A DNA stretch of 64,000 nt from Rutstroemia sp. NJR-2017a BVV2 (Eukaryota > Ascomycota > Leotiomycetes > Helotiales > Rutstroemiaceae): positions 496,001-560,000 of the forward strand of contig NJPS01000043.1 of assembly GCA_002946415.1 (NCBI GenBank), in the 5' to 3' direction. This document shows positions 1 to 10,489 of this stretch, piece after piece. Made by a program: the position numbers and the translations under genes. Below the pieces are notes generated by a model. The model was not told the origin of the DNA. It saw nothing but the letters and a program-made list of their open reading frames with translations, and did no database searches. How positions within the stretch are numbered: the stretch's first letter is position 1; every line of letters starts with the position of its first letter.

Positions 1-173
1 AGCCTTGCAAGAAGGGCTGAGTCCGTCAACGAGGCGGTTTGTGTGGTGCTCACTGTAATTGTATGTGATGACGACCATGACTGCTTGGGCAGAGGTCAAG
101 GCCTCACGCAGCTCTTTATCAGACTGATGGATGGTCTTGACGGCTAGGATGATTGTTGCAAAGTAAGGACAGA
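1..173 (-). CDS. 3' or internal exon of an unidentified gene, cut by the left edge
   Basis: The minus strand is open from about 173 to base 1 and reads like a real exon. It gives an aliphatic/acidic protein segment that includes AVKTIHQSDKELREALTSAQ followed by a VMVVITYN stretch, with G/C favoured at third positions. A possible splice acceptor (TTTAAG) sits just upstream at about 174, preceded by an in-frame stop, so this looks like an exon and not a start. The gene continues leftwards outside the window. I do not recognise the family. It resembles in texture the open frame at 1564-2040, which also has an ALKKARASAHAIVV segment, so the two could be pieces of related or of one interrupted gene. 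That link is inference only. Confidence 0.35.
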
Positions 174-248
174 CTTAAAGCTTCTGTGCAGCGGTAGGAT
201 TTGGTGGGAGTGGCTGGCGTGGTTGGACGGGCAGGCCAACTAGTTCAC

Positions 249-415
249 CCTCTCCGTGCTAGAAATAACAGGCCGATCTAGGACAATTTATTGTAGCTGA
301 TTACTATTATCAAATCAACATCTCAGATATTATAAAAGATCATTCTGTTTTCATTGTCTAACTGTCTTTGAGGCATCGGCCTGTTATTTCTGCGTCTGTA
401 GTTGAATTATAGAGG
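249..415. mobile_element. MITE-like element, copy A
   Basis: A perfect 17-bp terminal inverted repeat, AGAAATAACAGGCCGAT, lies at 261-277, with its reverse complement at 375-391. It is flanked further out by a less exact CCTCTCC-type repeat (249-255, and an AGAGG at 411-415). The core is A/T-rich, has no open frame of note, and shares the motif GGACAAT and a TTTTCATTGTC segment with the other copies. No convincing target-site duplication was seen. Non-autonomous, since there is no room for a transposase. Confidence 0.8.
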
Positions 416-737
416 GAGTGTAATTGTTCTTTGATATTCTCTTCATCTTCACTTGAGACTTCTTCTTTCTTCGACGACGAGAGCCGCCATATCCATCATC
501 AGGGTCGATTGAGCTATACGGGCTATGCTCATCCTTCCTACCAAATAGTTAGTGAATAATCATTGCACGTACTCGTGAATAGAAAGCGATCTATACCCCT
601 GATTGGAGACATGTTTTACATGACTCCAAGGAAGGAAGAGAAGCGCGGAAGGGAGTAACACATACATTGAGTCAAAATTACCATTGTCAAAATGTTTTCC
701 ATCCATGATTTATGGTCAGAAGATACTGTAATCTCGG

Positions 738-1205
738 TCAGAGGCGTTGCTGTGTGAGAGGAGGAACTGGAAATGGCCGCACTGTAGAGGCAGACGACAA
801 AGGTGAGAAATAATAGATCGAAAGATGGTGAAGTAGAATATAAGAGTTCGAATTGCCACCAGCGACAGCAGCGCCATTGTTTCCATTTTCTTGATCAGCC
901 GCATAACCATCATCGTGGATCACTGGCTGCTGAGTGTTTGCCACGTTGCCCTTTGTGCCGCGAATGCGAGGGTGAATGTAAGGGTGAGTCAAGAGATACT
1001 GGAGCTCCTGATTGGTCTTGCTGACACGGACGAAGGACACATTGACGGAAGCAGGTGCGAGATTCAGCGTGTTTTCATCAAGCATGCAGGTACAACTCGG
1101 TACTTGCCCAATCGGGAAAGCGAAACAACTAAGGTCATTTTGTGCAATTTCTTGAGACAGGCCGGGACCACTCTTAAGGACTGGACGGTTGGAGTTAATT
1201 GTTTG
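738..1205 (-). CDS. coding-like open frame, unidentified (possible exon)
   Basis: A minus-strand frame stays open for about 155 codons between stops at 1206-1208 and 738-740. Only the last 115 codons follow an ATG (at 1083-1085). The translated segment before that ATG also looks protein-like (GPGLSQEIAQNDLSCFAFPI and onward). The middle part contains LTHPYIHPRIRGTKGNVA. The last 30 residues become hydrophobic and proline-rich and may be intron read-through. No family recognised. It lies between MITE copies A and B. It may be an exon of a decayed or interrupted gene, or chance. Confidence 0.25.
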   Translation of the reverse strand, partial: QTINSNRPVLKSGPGLSQEIAQNDLSCFAFPIGQVPSCTCMLDENTLNLAPASVNVSFVRVSKTNQELQYLLTHPYIHPRIRGTKGNVANTQQPVIHDDGYAADQENGNNGAAVAGGNSNSYILLHHLSIYYFSPLSSASTVRPFPVPPLTQQRL

Positions 1206-1284
1206 TCATCCCCAAACTAGAAGAGTTCATTGGTGTCTGTCTGAGCGAAGGGAAGAATGGCAGATGCGATGTCCAGCAAGCCAG

Positions 1285-1509
1285 CCTCTTCGGCTTGGAA
1301 AAAAACAGGCCGATCTGAGCGAGGTATAGGTTCTCAGTGCAAAAATGGCAATGAAAACATTATAATGTCTCAGAGTCTTTGGGACATTAATCCAACAAAA
1401 ATATTCTAGATATATTTAATGCTTCAAGGCTTTTAGGATATTTGTTCGGTAAGAGTAAACAGCTTCGATACGTTGTCCGAAATTGGCCTGTTTTTCTACT
1501 CCGAAGAGG
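1285..1509. mobile_element. MITE-like element, copy B (long form)
   Basis: The left end reads CCTCTTCGG followed by AAAAAACAGGCCGATC. The right end, reverse complemented, reads CCTCTTCGGAGTAGAAAAAC and then AGGCCAATTTCGGACAA. The ends are therefore inverted over about 30 bp with a few mismatches. At 225 bp it is longer than copies A, C and E, but keeps the CATTATAATG core. No clear target-site duplication. Confidence 0.75.
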
Positions 1510-1563
1510 TAGCTTCATCCATGAAGATCGCGGAAACTTGAGGATAGAGACGGGCGGAAGAAG

Positions 1564-2040
1564 CTAATCCGTCTGAGAAGGAGTGACAACAATGGCGTGG
1601 GCGGATGCACGAGCTTTCTTGAGTGCTTCTGGAAAGCCTGACTTCTTGAGGGTAGCAATACTCTCATGTTTCTTCGCTGCATTGAATCGCCAAATGGTAC
1701 CGACGAGAATGACGTTCGAGACTGTCGTTATCGTTTCCTCGGCTGCAGCAATGCCGTTCAAGCTCTCAAGATGATTCGTGAGTGCCCTGAACTTGCCAGT
1801 GTCTTGCAACTCCTTTCTCAATATGAAAGGGAGGGTTATCGTATGATGGTGCTGGCGAGGAAGGACTCATCGATGACCCCCTTGATGTTCAAGTCAGCTA
1901 GATTAAAAGATCCGTCTAGCAAATTTCCGATCGTGATATTCAGCTTTGCTAGATCACCATGATACTCAGTGTAAGTCAACTCTTCGTAAAATCTGGGTGG
2001 AGGACTTGAGCATGTTTGAGGATGTATTCGTGTCCCTTCT
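1564..2040 (-). CDS. two coding-like frames, probably exons of an unidentified gene
   Basis: Two adjoining minus-strand frames look coding. The upstream one (about 2040-1836) includes FYEELTYTEYHGDLAKLNIT and LADLNIKGVIDESFLAS. The downstream one (about 1820-1564) includes GKFRALTNHLESLNGIAAAE and ends ...VVTPSQTD with a stop at 1564-1566. They are in different frames. They can be joined by a 50-nt GT-AG intron, from the GTCCTT after the VIDE codons to TTGAG just before AAGGAGTTG, with a possible CGATAAC branch site, but that donor is unusual. A frameshift is the alternative. The 5' end is not resolved. No family is recognised. Confidence 0.35.
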
Positions 2041-2824
2041 TAAGTCGTAGAGTGAGTGTTGCGAGATTTCTCAGTCTTCTTCTTCTTTGGCGTCTTGCTC
2101 TTGGAAGATGCGCGTTCCTTGCACATGTTCGACGAAGGCAAGGAAAGGGAGGAAAGGAAAGAAAAGGAAATCTCCTCCTCAGGAAACTGTGAATATCAAT
2201 TGTTCCTAGGTCGGTAGGTGACTTAAGTCATTTCAAAGAAATAAAGTCTACTTCGAATTCAGAGCGGTTTATGAGGCTGCACCTTATCCTTAGTGAATGG
2301 GAGGAGCGTTTGTGTTGAAGTATTTCTGATCTCCTCCTTCTCTTTCTGCAGGTCTTCCTCCTCCTCAGTAAATCGTGTATGATTCGTATCGTTAGTACGT
2401 AGCGGAGGAAATGGAAGGGCCAAACCGTAACCTGCCACAATTCACTAATAGTTGATTTCCAATGGATTCGGTTCAAGACGCATTTATTTCCAAACATCGC
2501 ACAATCCCTTAGATCTGGTCTCTTCAGCACCACCCATTTCCTCACCACGCAATCAACATGAGCTTCAACGTCGAAGATCATCTTCCATTCTCCTCATGAA
2601 GCAGCTTGGCACATGAGATCCTCCTACATTCGATGTCTCTGCCTACCTGATACCTCAAAGCAGGAAAGGAGAACCTGGTCTCTTTCTCCATGACGGAACA
2701 TCTACCTCGTCCTGCATGACGGTAAACTGCACGATAATCCCCTTTGGCACCTATTGCCCAGCAGAGGAGAGATGGGCATGGTGTCCCATCCGCTGAGATC
2801 TGTGTCGAGTCCAGTCGCGCCTAT
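2041..2824. other. no confident gene
   Basis: An open minus-strand frame of 117 codons (2228-2581) is present. Its arginine-rich C-terminal half (KTCRKRRRRS) and lack of a recognisable motif do not support a call. Purine-rich runs occur near 2140-2170. Nothing else was seen. Confidence 0.4.
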
Positions 2825-2990
2825 TTCACCTTTTCACCTTTTCACCTTTTCACCTTTTCACCTTTTCACCTTTTCACCTTTTCACCTTTTCACCTTTTCA
2901 CCTTTTCACCTTTTCACCTTTTCACCTTTTCACCTTTTCACCTTTTCACCTTTTCACCTTTTCACCTTTTCACCTTTTCACCTTTTCACC
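2825..2990. repeat. perfect 8-nt minisatellite (CACCTTTT)n
   Basis: There are 21 successive CACC blocks at exact 8-nt spacing from 2827 to 2990, with no interruption or substitution that I can see. Because 8 is not a multiple of 3, every plus-strand frame cycles through the same stop-free octapeptide FTFSPFHL. The minus strand (AAAAGGTG) meets TGA in every frame. The long open frames here are an effect of the repeat and not a gene. Confidence 0.97.
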
Positions 2991-3327
2991 TTCATTCGAT
3001 TCAAGAAAATGGAATCTCCGTATGGTTCTAAGGATTCTGTCTGGCTACGCCCCTACCCCACAAGATATTGGTGGCCTACCTTTCGATCTAGCATCGTGCG
3101 AAGGAGATAAATATACTTCGTTCGAACGTTGTACTTACACCCCAGTGCTCTCTCAACACTGGTAAACAACAAATTTGGAACGTGGTATTTCCACTCCACT
3201 ACTCTCTCAACACTGCTCAACAACAAATTTCGAACTGTTTGTTTACAATCCAGTGCTCTTTCTCAAACCTGGAACAAACGACATTAATTCATCCGCAACA
3301 TCGTCCATCTACATTGCATCAAAAACC

Positions 3328-3997
3328 ATGGCCACAATTTACAGCAAAGTATTGCCCGAGGCAGGTATGTAAGCTTCAGCTTCTGGCTTCTTGGTATGGT
3401 GATCATAACTGATTTATTGTAGTGACGGCAGCGGATCGCGCCAAAATGGTGGCTCGAATCCACAGAGATCTCAACAGATACCCTAAAATAAACTTGCTGC
3501 GGTTGATCACAGAGAAACAACGGTCCCTGCCATCAAAGTGGTCGAAACGGCGACTTCTCGGTGCTGCATGTGTGCCAGCGAAGTCCTATATGGATGACCT
3601 AGAGATTAATCACACGAGCCCAGCAGTCACTTCTAAGAATTCATAGTTCGAAGGGCTAACGACCGATCAAAATGCTCACAAGTCGGCTCCGAAGTCACGA
3701 AGTCCTATATCCAAGACTCTAAGGGATCTGAAGGTTCCAGTCCCCAAACTGCTGCTCCGGCGCGGCTTGGAGCCCGAAATCGCAGCTGAGAAAGAGTCAC
3801 TTGAACAATTGCTGGTTGTGGAGTTGCTGGTCGTGGACTTGGAAAAGCGATTGTCCCGTCCCACTCAGACATCGTCCCATAAGCGCTCGTTACCGAGTCA
3901 ACGCCCGTATGCTACAACTAAGCGAGGCTCGTGCTCCCCCGCCCCGCTAGATTTCGAATCATTACAAATCCCCACCCACAAGCTCTCGAATCATTAG
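3328..3997 (+). CDS. hypothetical small protein, spliced
   Basis: Start ATG at 3328 in ACCATGG context. The first exon, 3328-3364, encodes MATIYSKVLPEA. A 58-nt GTATGT...TAG intron (3365-3422) leads into a frame encoding AADRAKMVARIHRDLNRYPK and onward. That frame meets TAG at 3644-3646, giving 86 aa. However, the same frame reopens at once and runs to 3997, with GLEPEIAAEKESLEQLLVVE and a basic, Ser/Pro-rich tail. A 57-nt segment, 3626-3682 (GTCACT...GCTAAC...CACAAG), would remove the stop and keep frame, giving about 184 aa. Family not recognised. Either the short product, the spliced long product or a nonsense mutation is possible. Confidence 0.4.
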
Positions 3998-4450
3998 AAA
4001 TCCCCACCCACAAGCTCACTAATCGATTGAAACACCATGCAAACCCCGCGCAATGAGCGACAGCGCAGCTATGTTCAGCCCTATGTGCGGTGAACAAAGC
4101 TTTCGCGGTGTTGTGCAGGAATGCATTTAGTGTCCTCTTCTACGAAGAACAGATTCTTGTGACTTCAAAGTGGACCCAATCGGCACGGAGAGCTGTGCTT
4201 GAAGTCCGAGGCCGCCATTATATAATTGCTCTACCCATCTGCTTCCATCGACTAAGTATCCAGATCAAGTCTCTCTACTCATCTAACTATAGTTCGATAC
4301 CATCCCTCGTCTCTCTCGTCCCCGTCAATGCGCTTCATCCCTCGAGCCAGCACTTTCATCAACGCAGTCTGCCACCAATACAGCAATATTTTCACACCAA
4401 CCTGTCCGGCCCCTCTCTCTTCACTCTCACATCACCATTCCACCTCAGCC

Positions 4451-5379
4451 ATGTCCCAATCACCACCTCTCGCCCCAGTTATAGCTGTCTGCCACGGCGG
4501 AGGCCCGATGCCCATCCTCAATGACCCCGACCATCGCGAACTGATTCAATCAATGCGGACCAAGGTCCCCGAAATCCTCGGCCTGCGTCCATCAGGGAGC
4601 AATGCATCTGCCCCAAACCTACCTAAAGCCATTGTTCTAGTTACAGCGCATTGGAGTGAGTCAAGTCCACATATAAGCAGCGCCGCGCATCATGATCTAC
4701 TGTACGATTACAGCGGTTTCCCACCGGAGAGCTACGAATTGAAATATCCGGCTCCGGGAAGTCCCGAGGTTGCGAAGGAGGTCTTTGACCTTCTGGATGG
4801 AGCGGGCATGAAGCCCGTGTTAGACGAGAAGAGAGGTATGTTTGACCCCTCCTTTCTTGACATGTCCCCTACAACAATCATCACACTCAACTAACATTCC
4901 CCCCAGGTTGGGACCACGGTGTATTCGTCCCCCTCCTACTCATCGAACCCACCGCCCGCATCCCCATCATTCAAGTCTCGGTCCTCAGCTCCGCCTCCCC
5001 CAGCACGCACTTCGCCATGGGACAAGCACTCGCCCCGCTCCGCGCGCGCAACATCGCCATCATCGGCTCCGGGATGCCGACGTTCCACAACCTGCGGATA
5101 ATGTTCAGCGGGCTCCTGCACACCCCCGAATACAAGCAGCGCAACAAGGAGTGGTCATACCGGCTGACGGAAACGTTGAAGATCGCGGATGCAGAGAAGC
5201 GTCGCGCGGAACTCGAGGGATGGAGAAGCTGGACGGGCGCGCGCGATGCGCATCCGGAGCAGGGACAGGAACACTTTTTGCCGCTGATTGTGTGTTCGGG
5301 GGCGGCGGGGGAGGTGGGCGCAGAGGGATGGGCGGATGAGATTATGGGGTCGGAGCAGTGGACTTATTATTGGAAGTGA
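4451..5379 (+). CDS. extradiol ring-cleavage dioxygenase, LigB/DODA type
   Basis: Two exons, 4451-4835 and 4907-5379, separated by a 71-nt GTATGT...CTAAC...CCCCAG intron, encode 285 aa. The protein has the class III extradiol dioxygenase (4,5-DOPA dioxygenase-like) pattern: an early His in VCHGGGP (about H15), TAHWS (about H67), a GWDHGVF motif right after the splice (about H132), SPSTHF (about H163) and a GSGMPTFHNL segment. In this family a metal held by conserved histidines and Glu cleaves an aromatic catechol-type ring. The natural substrate cannot be read from the sequence. No signal peptide is seen, so it is probably cytosolic. An upstream in-frame ATG lies about 125 bp earlier, but MSQSPPLAP fits the family N-terminus. 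A TATATAATT element occurs at about 4218. Confidence 0.9.
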
Positions 5380-5503
5380 GGATGTAGATCGCATAGATAT
5401 CGAGGAGTTGTGTATATGGATGAACTTTACATGGCCAAGAATTACTTATACCAGCTGCTCTCTACCTTCCATCTCCCGTCATCATAATGACATGCTGATG
5501 TGA

Positions 5504-6480
5504 AGAAACCTCAAGCTGCGATGCAAAGCTTTCATAGTAAAGTCTGTCGAGGCAACAATGTTCGAGCGCCTACAACAATTCAAAGCGGAGTTTCCTGATA
5601 ATCATCGACTTCAGATGTATGTAGATCAAAATAAGATAGGGCATGTGCTTGTTTACGAGTACTTCAAAACCGATTTGCTTGATTTGCTTCGCAACTTTCC
5701 GCATCTTCCTCTGTACACAAGAAAAGCAATTGTGAAAAGGGTTGGTTTGGAATTAAGAGATATGCACTCAAAGCACTGGATAATTTTGGTACAAACCATC
5801 CCGATTCGGTCGCTGCTTTGTGTGTATCCTCGCTGACATTTTTCTGTTGCAGATGTGAAGCCTGAAATATATTACTCGACTGGTTTGTGGACAGAGAGGG
5901 CCAGTTCTATTTGCAAAAGATTCAATTGGACGGTGTCAACGATGCTTTATTATGGAGGCAAGATAGTCTCTGGAGAAAAAGTATGGGAGGACGCGAGGAA
6001 ACCTGCAGAGGTATTTCGCTTTGGAGTACTGGTAAGTTGGTGGTCCAAAATATCCACACCGATTATACTGACTATATCATTCAGTGCCTCTACGCGATTG
6101 CAGGCGCGGAGTGCCTCAATTTTGACGAAACCGATCTAGGTGCTGAACCTGAGCCATTGGTTATGGAGAGGTTGGTTTGGAACTTCGGCGAGCTGCTTCA
6201 AGACCAGTTCGACGACGAGAAGTTTAAGAAGCCGGGATTTCTCTTCAAAGAACTGTGGAATCTCACAGCGGAGTGGAAATGGGAATGGAGTTTAAGTCCT
6301 GAACCGTTTGAGAAGTGGACGAAGGGGAAGCTTCGGAATCTTGATGATGGGGCAAAACGGTTGATGTTGAGGATGATACATGCTGATGCCGAGGAAAGAC
6401 CGTTGATGAAAGATGTCATGATAGATCCCTATTGGAATGGAGTTGAATCACATGGTAATTCCGAGATTGCAAAGTCTTAG
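5504..6480 (+). pseudogene. decayed protein kinase gene fragment
   Basis: The open frame begins after a stop at 5501. It reads FIVKSVEA (probable beta-3 lysine), then HVLVYEYFKTDLLDLL (hinge), LRDMHSKHWI, and after a GT...CAG gap (5789-5852) DVKPE of the catalytic loop. The glycine-rich loop is absent. Removing the apparent 64-nt intron does not restore frame. The Asn codon expected after DVKP is one base short, and the sequence continues in another frame (LLDWFVDREG, LQKIQLDGVNDALLW). It then shifts back to GGKIVSGEKVWE, where the activation segment with the usual W-R-S-P-E is missing. After a further intron (about 6030-6085) the C-lobe is intact: CLYAIAG, then an acidic region, AKRLMLRMIHADAEERPLMK. 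ATG 5558 could start a short product, but not a working kinase. Confidence 0.8.
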
Positions 6481-6738
6481 TTTGCAAATAACGATGGTAA
6501 GGATGCGGATTGATTGAGGAGCACATGGTATATTCCACACTCTTGCAAATGAAACAAGTATTATATTAGTGTTACAAGTTAAAAATTATATCAGCGTAAC
6601 TCAAGACAGAAAAGACAACCTACGAAGAACATCCTAACAAGAAAGATCCACAACAGAAGAAAACTATCCAGCGACTTGTCCTGCAAACCCCGATCTCATC
6701 CATCCCACCCAGCCCCTCACCCACGCACCCCCCACCCC

Positions 6739-7504
6739 CTACTCACACAACCCAAACTTCTCCCCATTCCTAAACCCCCCTTCACAATTATAGTACGCCC
6801 TCAAATCATCCAACACAAACGCACCGCCGTCGACCATCTTCGTCATGACCTGAAACTCCAACCTCACAGCCTTAATCCAGGTCGTCGAAAACGTACACGT
6901 CTGAGTTTTGCTCGAGAGCACGTACTTGCAAGTCGTGGCTGCGGGATACAGGTTCCCGCAGGCGTCGTAGGCGGAGACGCGGATGGTGCAGGGGACTTTT
7001 TTCGCCGGCTGGAAGAAGCTGACTTGAGAGCAGCTGAGCTGGGCGCTGAGGGGTTGGATCGACGAGAGCGGGGAGGAGGTGTAGTTGGTGGTTATGGAGG
7101 TGAGGTTGGTAGTGGCGATGAGGGCTGGAGGGGAGGGGGAGGGGGTGGTTAGTTGCGGGTGGAGATTCGAGGGGAGGGGTGAAGTGGATATATGCTTGCT
7201 CACCTTTCTTTCCATCAACGACAATGTCATTCCGACTGCTGGGTGCTACTTGATATGCATAGAAGCCATTGTATTGCAGCTGCCCGTATTTCGTGATGGT
7301 CTTGTGAGTGCTTCCCTGAGGAATCACTACATTTTCGTACTGTAGCGAGCTGTATCAGAAGAGAGGAGATAGAAAGATTATGCTGGATGATGAGTGATAT
7401 GGACTTACGTTGCTTAAAGCTGGCACCCAAGGATATTTCGGTGTTGCGGCGAGGGTTACGCTCGCAAGTGCGAGGAAAGAGAGAAGATTGTGGGCGAGAT
7501 GCAT
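6739..7504 (-). CDS. small secreted protein, unknown function
   Basis: Three exons on the minus strand (7504-7409, 7339-7204, 7124-6739) encode 205 aa. Introns of 69 and 79 nt have GTAAGT/GTGAGC donors, and the second has a CTAAC branch site. The N-terminus MHLAHNLLSFLALASVTLAA is a clear signal peptide. The mature part is Ser/Thr-rich with about six cysteines (CSQ, CTI, CGN, CKY, CTF, YNC and a terminal LCE), which suggests a disulphide-stabilised extracellular beta-domain. No catalytic motif or named family was recognised. The short plus-strand open frames over it are antisense shadows. Confidence 0.75.
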
Positions 7505-8036
7505 GGTGAAGGCGGTGGAAATGTTTGATGTTGAGGATTGAAATGCTTTGGGGAGCTGGTTAGTTGAGATAGAAGAGGATTGTTTGTTCATCATGCTCTT
7601 TATGTACCTTTTGCTCTCGCACATCTACTTCATGCTACGGCGCCTGGATACCCACGATACCACCACACGGAGGATACGAACACAGGTCTCGCATTGATAA
7701 GACACCGTGAAGGAACAACTAATACATATGCTGTTCATATCACGGCGAAGTAGGGACAAGAACCAGCGGGAGTCGAGACATTGTCTATTCAGTTTTCCAT
7801 GTCCCGTCAATCATGACAACTGTGTCTCCGACTGTACTTCCAACCCCTCCTTTGGCATGCTTTACGGTCTTCAGAATCAGGAACAACTTAAGTAAGTAAA
7901 ACCATCGTACAGTGTCTAAATATCATATTCATCCCGCGTCGAAGGCGAAGCTACCACGATATAAGCATACCGACATCTAAAACAAAACAAAACCACCCTG
8001 TCTCTCCAAGCCGGAGAAGAAGAAAACCCTACATTG
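7505..8036. other. intergenic, nothing recognised
   Basis: The upstream region of the secreted-protein gene. Only short open frames occur, with no domain or repeat signal. Confidence 0.5.
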
Positions 8037-8196
8037 CCTCCCTAGGCAGAAACAACAGGCCGATTCGGAACAATGTATTATAACTGATCACTATTATCAA
8101 ATGAATATTCTAAAGAATGTCAGACATTGTGATGTTTTTATTGTCCAACTGTCTCTTGAACATTATCGCCGGCCTGTTATTTCTAAACCAGAGAGG
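8037..8196. mobile_element. MITE-like element, copy C
   Basis: The left terminus AGAAACAACAGGCCGAT (8048-8064) is inverted relative to GCCGGCCTGTTATTTCT (8168-8184), with three mismatches. Outer CCTCCC / GAGAGG blocks extend the inverted repeat to 8037 and 8196. The core is close to copy A: ACTATTATCAAAT, and TTTTTATTGTCCAACTGTCT opposite TTTTCATTGTCTAACTGTCT in A. No coding capacity. Confidence 0.85.
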
Positions 8197-10489
8197 ATGT
8201 TCAAGCAAAAGGCGCAAACAACCACAGTGTACTACACCCCAAGACATGGCTTAAGAATGTGAACCAGAAAAGCAGTCGTCGGCGAGGTCTAAGATGCTTT
8301 AAGACACGCCATATATTGACTTCCGTCCGATGGTGACAGACTACTTTACTGTACACACAGATCGTCTAACCGTCCACGCGCTGCGGAAAGTTGAGGATCT
8401 TCGGCGTGAAGAGTCTCTGAGGCTAATCACCAGGAGTGAGGAAAACATCTATGATAAGGTGTGACAGTGACTCTGCTGAGACAACCTGGTGCATTGTGTG
8501 CGGGGTCAAATGGCACGTGGATGATTCTCGACGCCACGAGTAGTTCACGTGATCTGGGTTATCCATCAGAGAAGTGTGGCGCAGGCCGAAGAATCGCAAT
8601 ATCTACAGAACAAAAAGAAATCCCAGTCTAGTTAGGAGTGCGAAAGTAGAAGTCATCGGCTGTTGGTTGCTGCATTTAAACTTCAATCACCTCGATTTTC
8701 CTGCGCTGCGGGAGTGTGGCCCACCAACACAACCTACCTCTGACAATGCGCCTTGCGACTGCGATGAGGTCTGCTTGCAACAGATCGATGAAACTCGACC
8801 CAGGATTCTCCAGCCCAAAAGTTGGCCACCATGACGGCAAATTTCCAAACGAAGGGATTGTGCCGACCCTAACATCTGAGCGACCGAGGAGGAACAGGGT
8901 CTGACCTCTCACAGACGCTGTCGCAAAGAACCCCAGATGTTGCTCGTTGGGTTTGCTGTGTGGGGAGGCCGAAGGAATTGGCTAGGTATTTTAAGTCTGT
9001 TTTACTACGAGAAAACGTGTCGACACCGACATTTCTGATGCGTTCAATTGAGCTCCATTCGACCTCGACATACAGCTGAACAGTGCGATGGACTGGCTTG
9101 ATGTATGTTTCGCAAATTCCAGAGGAACGGTTCGTAGCGACATGAACTTGTCCTGCAAGTGGTTGATGCACCCATTTGAGTGGAGCGGTGATTGACATGG
9201 GACGTTCCTGGATTGAGGAGCTTACAGCCAATGGAGTGGGAGAAGTCGACGATGTCCGAGAAAGCTACGTAACTGGGCTGTCACTAGAGAAACGCATGGG
9301 GCATGGGGCAAAGGGAATCCAAGCATTTTCAAGCTGGAACGACGACTTGCACAATGTTTGCTCAGCGAGGAGAGAAGGACAGCTGGCTGGCTATCTGTAT
9401 TCACTGTTCGCAACTCAGAGCTCACGGTGCGCGTGATTGTATTCCAACTCTTCGTGATTCAGGATACATTGAAGTTGGTTTGCTTTGCAGAAAGACTTCT
9501 AAAGCGGGATCCTCGGCTGGCTGTGGCAGCCCGTATAGATACGCCTCCATCCTTGAGACATACGAATCCCAAAATTTAAGAAAGAGACCATCAACGGTCA
9601 AACCTCGTAAGTTGGGTGATCCGAAAGCTGGTTATCATCAAGAGACAGCTGTACGAAGGTACGAAATGCTCCAGACACAGCCCCTTCTATCAGCGATTTC
9701 CGTTGGGTTTCTTGGAGCTTGCGCACTCTCATACGAGCCAAGAGTGGCCCAAGAGTGGCCCAAGACTAGCCTTTCTTACCCTTACCAGCCACTCCAGCCA
9801 CCAATCATACCTTTAGCGTCTTCCCACCACAGTAACACCTGCCCATTGCCCATCCAGATTCCAGACTTCAGAAGTTTATGCTCCTCTCGCCTGTACAACA
9901 TAACAATCCACTTCCTGCTCTGCACTCGACACTCTACACTTTTCGTGCTTTTTATGAGAGACAGTAGAAGAACGGAACATTGTGGATTCTTTTTTTGCAG
10001 AATTGTTCATATTGGATTTCAATTTCAATTTCAATTTCAATTTCACCAAAACCTCGATCAGCAACTTCTTAATACCCCTTAACCCGTTCTCCACCCGTCC
10101 TGTCTATTTACGTCTTCGAGGTATTCCAAGTTTTGCAACTCGTCACCACTGATATCACACTCCTCTCACAGCAATTGTTTCGCCAAATACATCCTTCCAC
10201 GAACTGCTTCCCCAAACCGAAATCCCGTTAGAATATCTGAAACGGTCGGAGTTTACAACCGTCGCCTTCGTCGACTCTATTATATTACATCAGTCGATGA
10301 TATCCCCCGCTCAACTTCATGCGACATAGATATAAGCTCGAGGTTGTCGAAAACAATCCCCCGCAATATCAACAACTCCGATAAATCTCTCCGATATTCG
10401 ATAAGCTATATCGACATCTGCTGATCTAATTCGACCCTCGAAGACCTTGATACCTTTTCAGGCGGTTTCCGCCGACCAATTCTCTCATC
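8197..10489. other. 2.3-kb gene-poor spacer and 5' leader of the NIPA gene
   Basis: No coherent gene was found on either strand. The longest open frame (9303-10082, plus) has random-looking composition. A 13-bp direct duplication, AGAGTGGCCCAAG, occurs at about 9740-9765. A short hexanucleotide tract (TTTCAA)n lies at 10018-10043. CT-rich leader-like sequence precedes the ATG at 10490. Confidence 0.5.
10018..10043. repeat. hexanucleotide microsatellite (TTTCAA)n
   Basis: About four tandem copies of TTTCAA, in the presumed promoter or 5' UTR of the NIPA-type transporter gene. Confidence 0.85.

Noticed and set aside
2744..3110. Open frames encoding repeated FTFSPFHL
   Set aside because: They arise from the 8-nt minisatellite, which is stop-free in all plus frames. 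No other coding sign.
6676..7152. Long plus-strand frame antisense to the secreted protein gene
   Set aside because: A Gly/Arg-rich product caused by the C-rich coding strand of the minus gene.
9303..10082. 259-codon plus-strand frame
   Set aside because: Random composition, ends in a hexanucleotide repeat (QFQFQF), no motif, no splice context.
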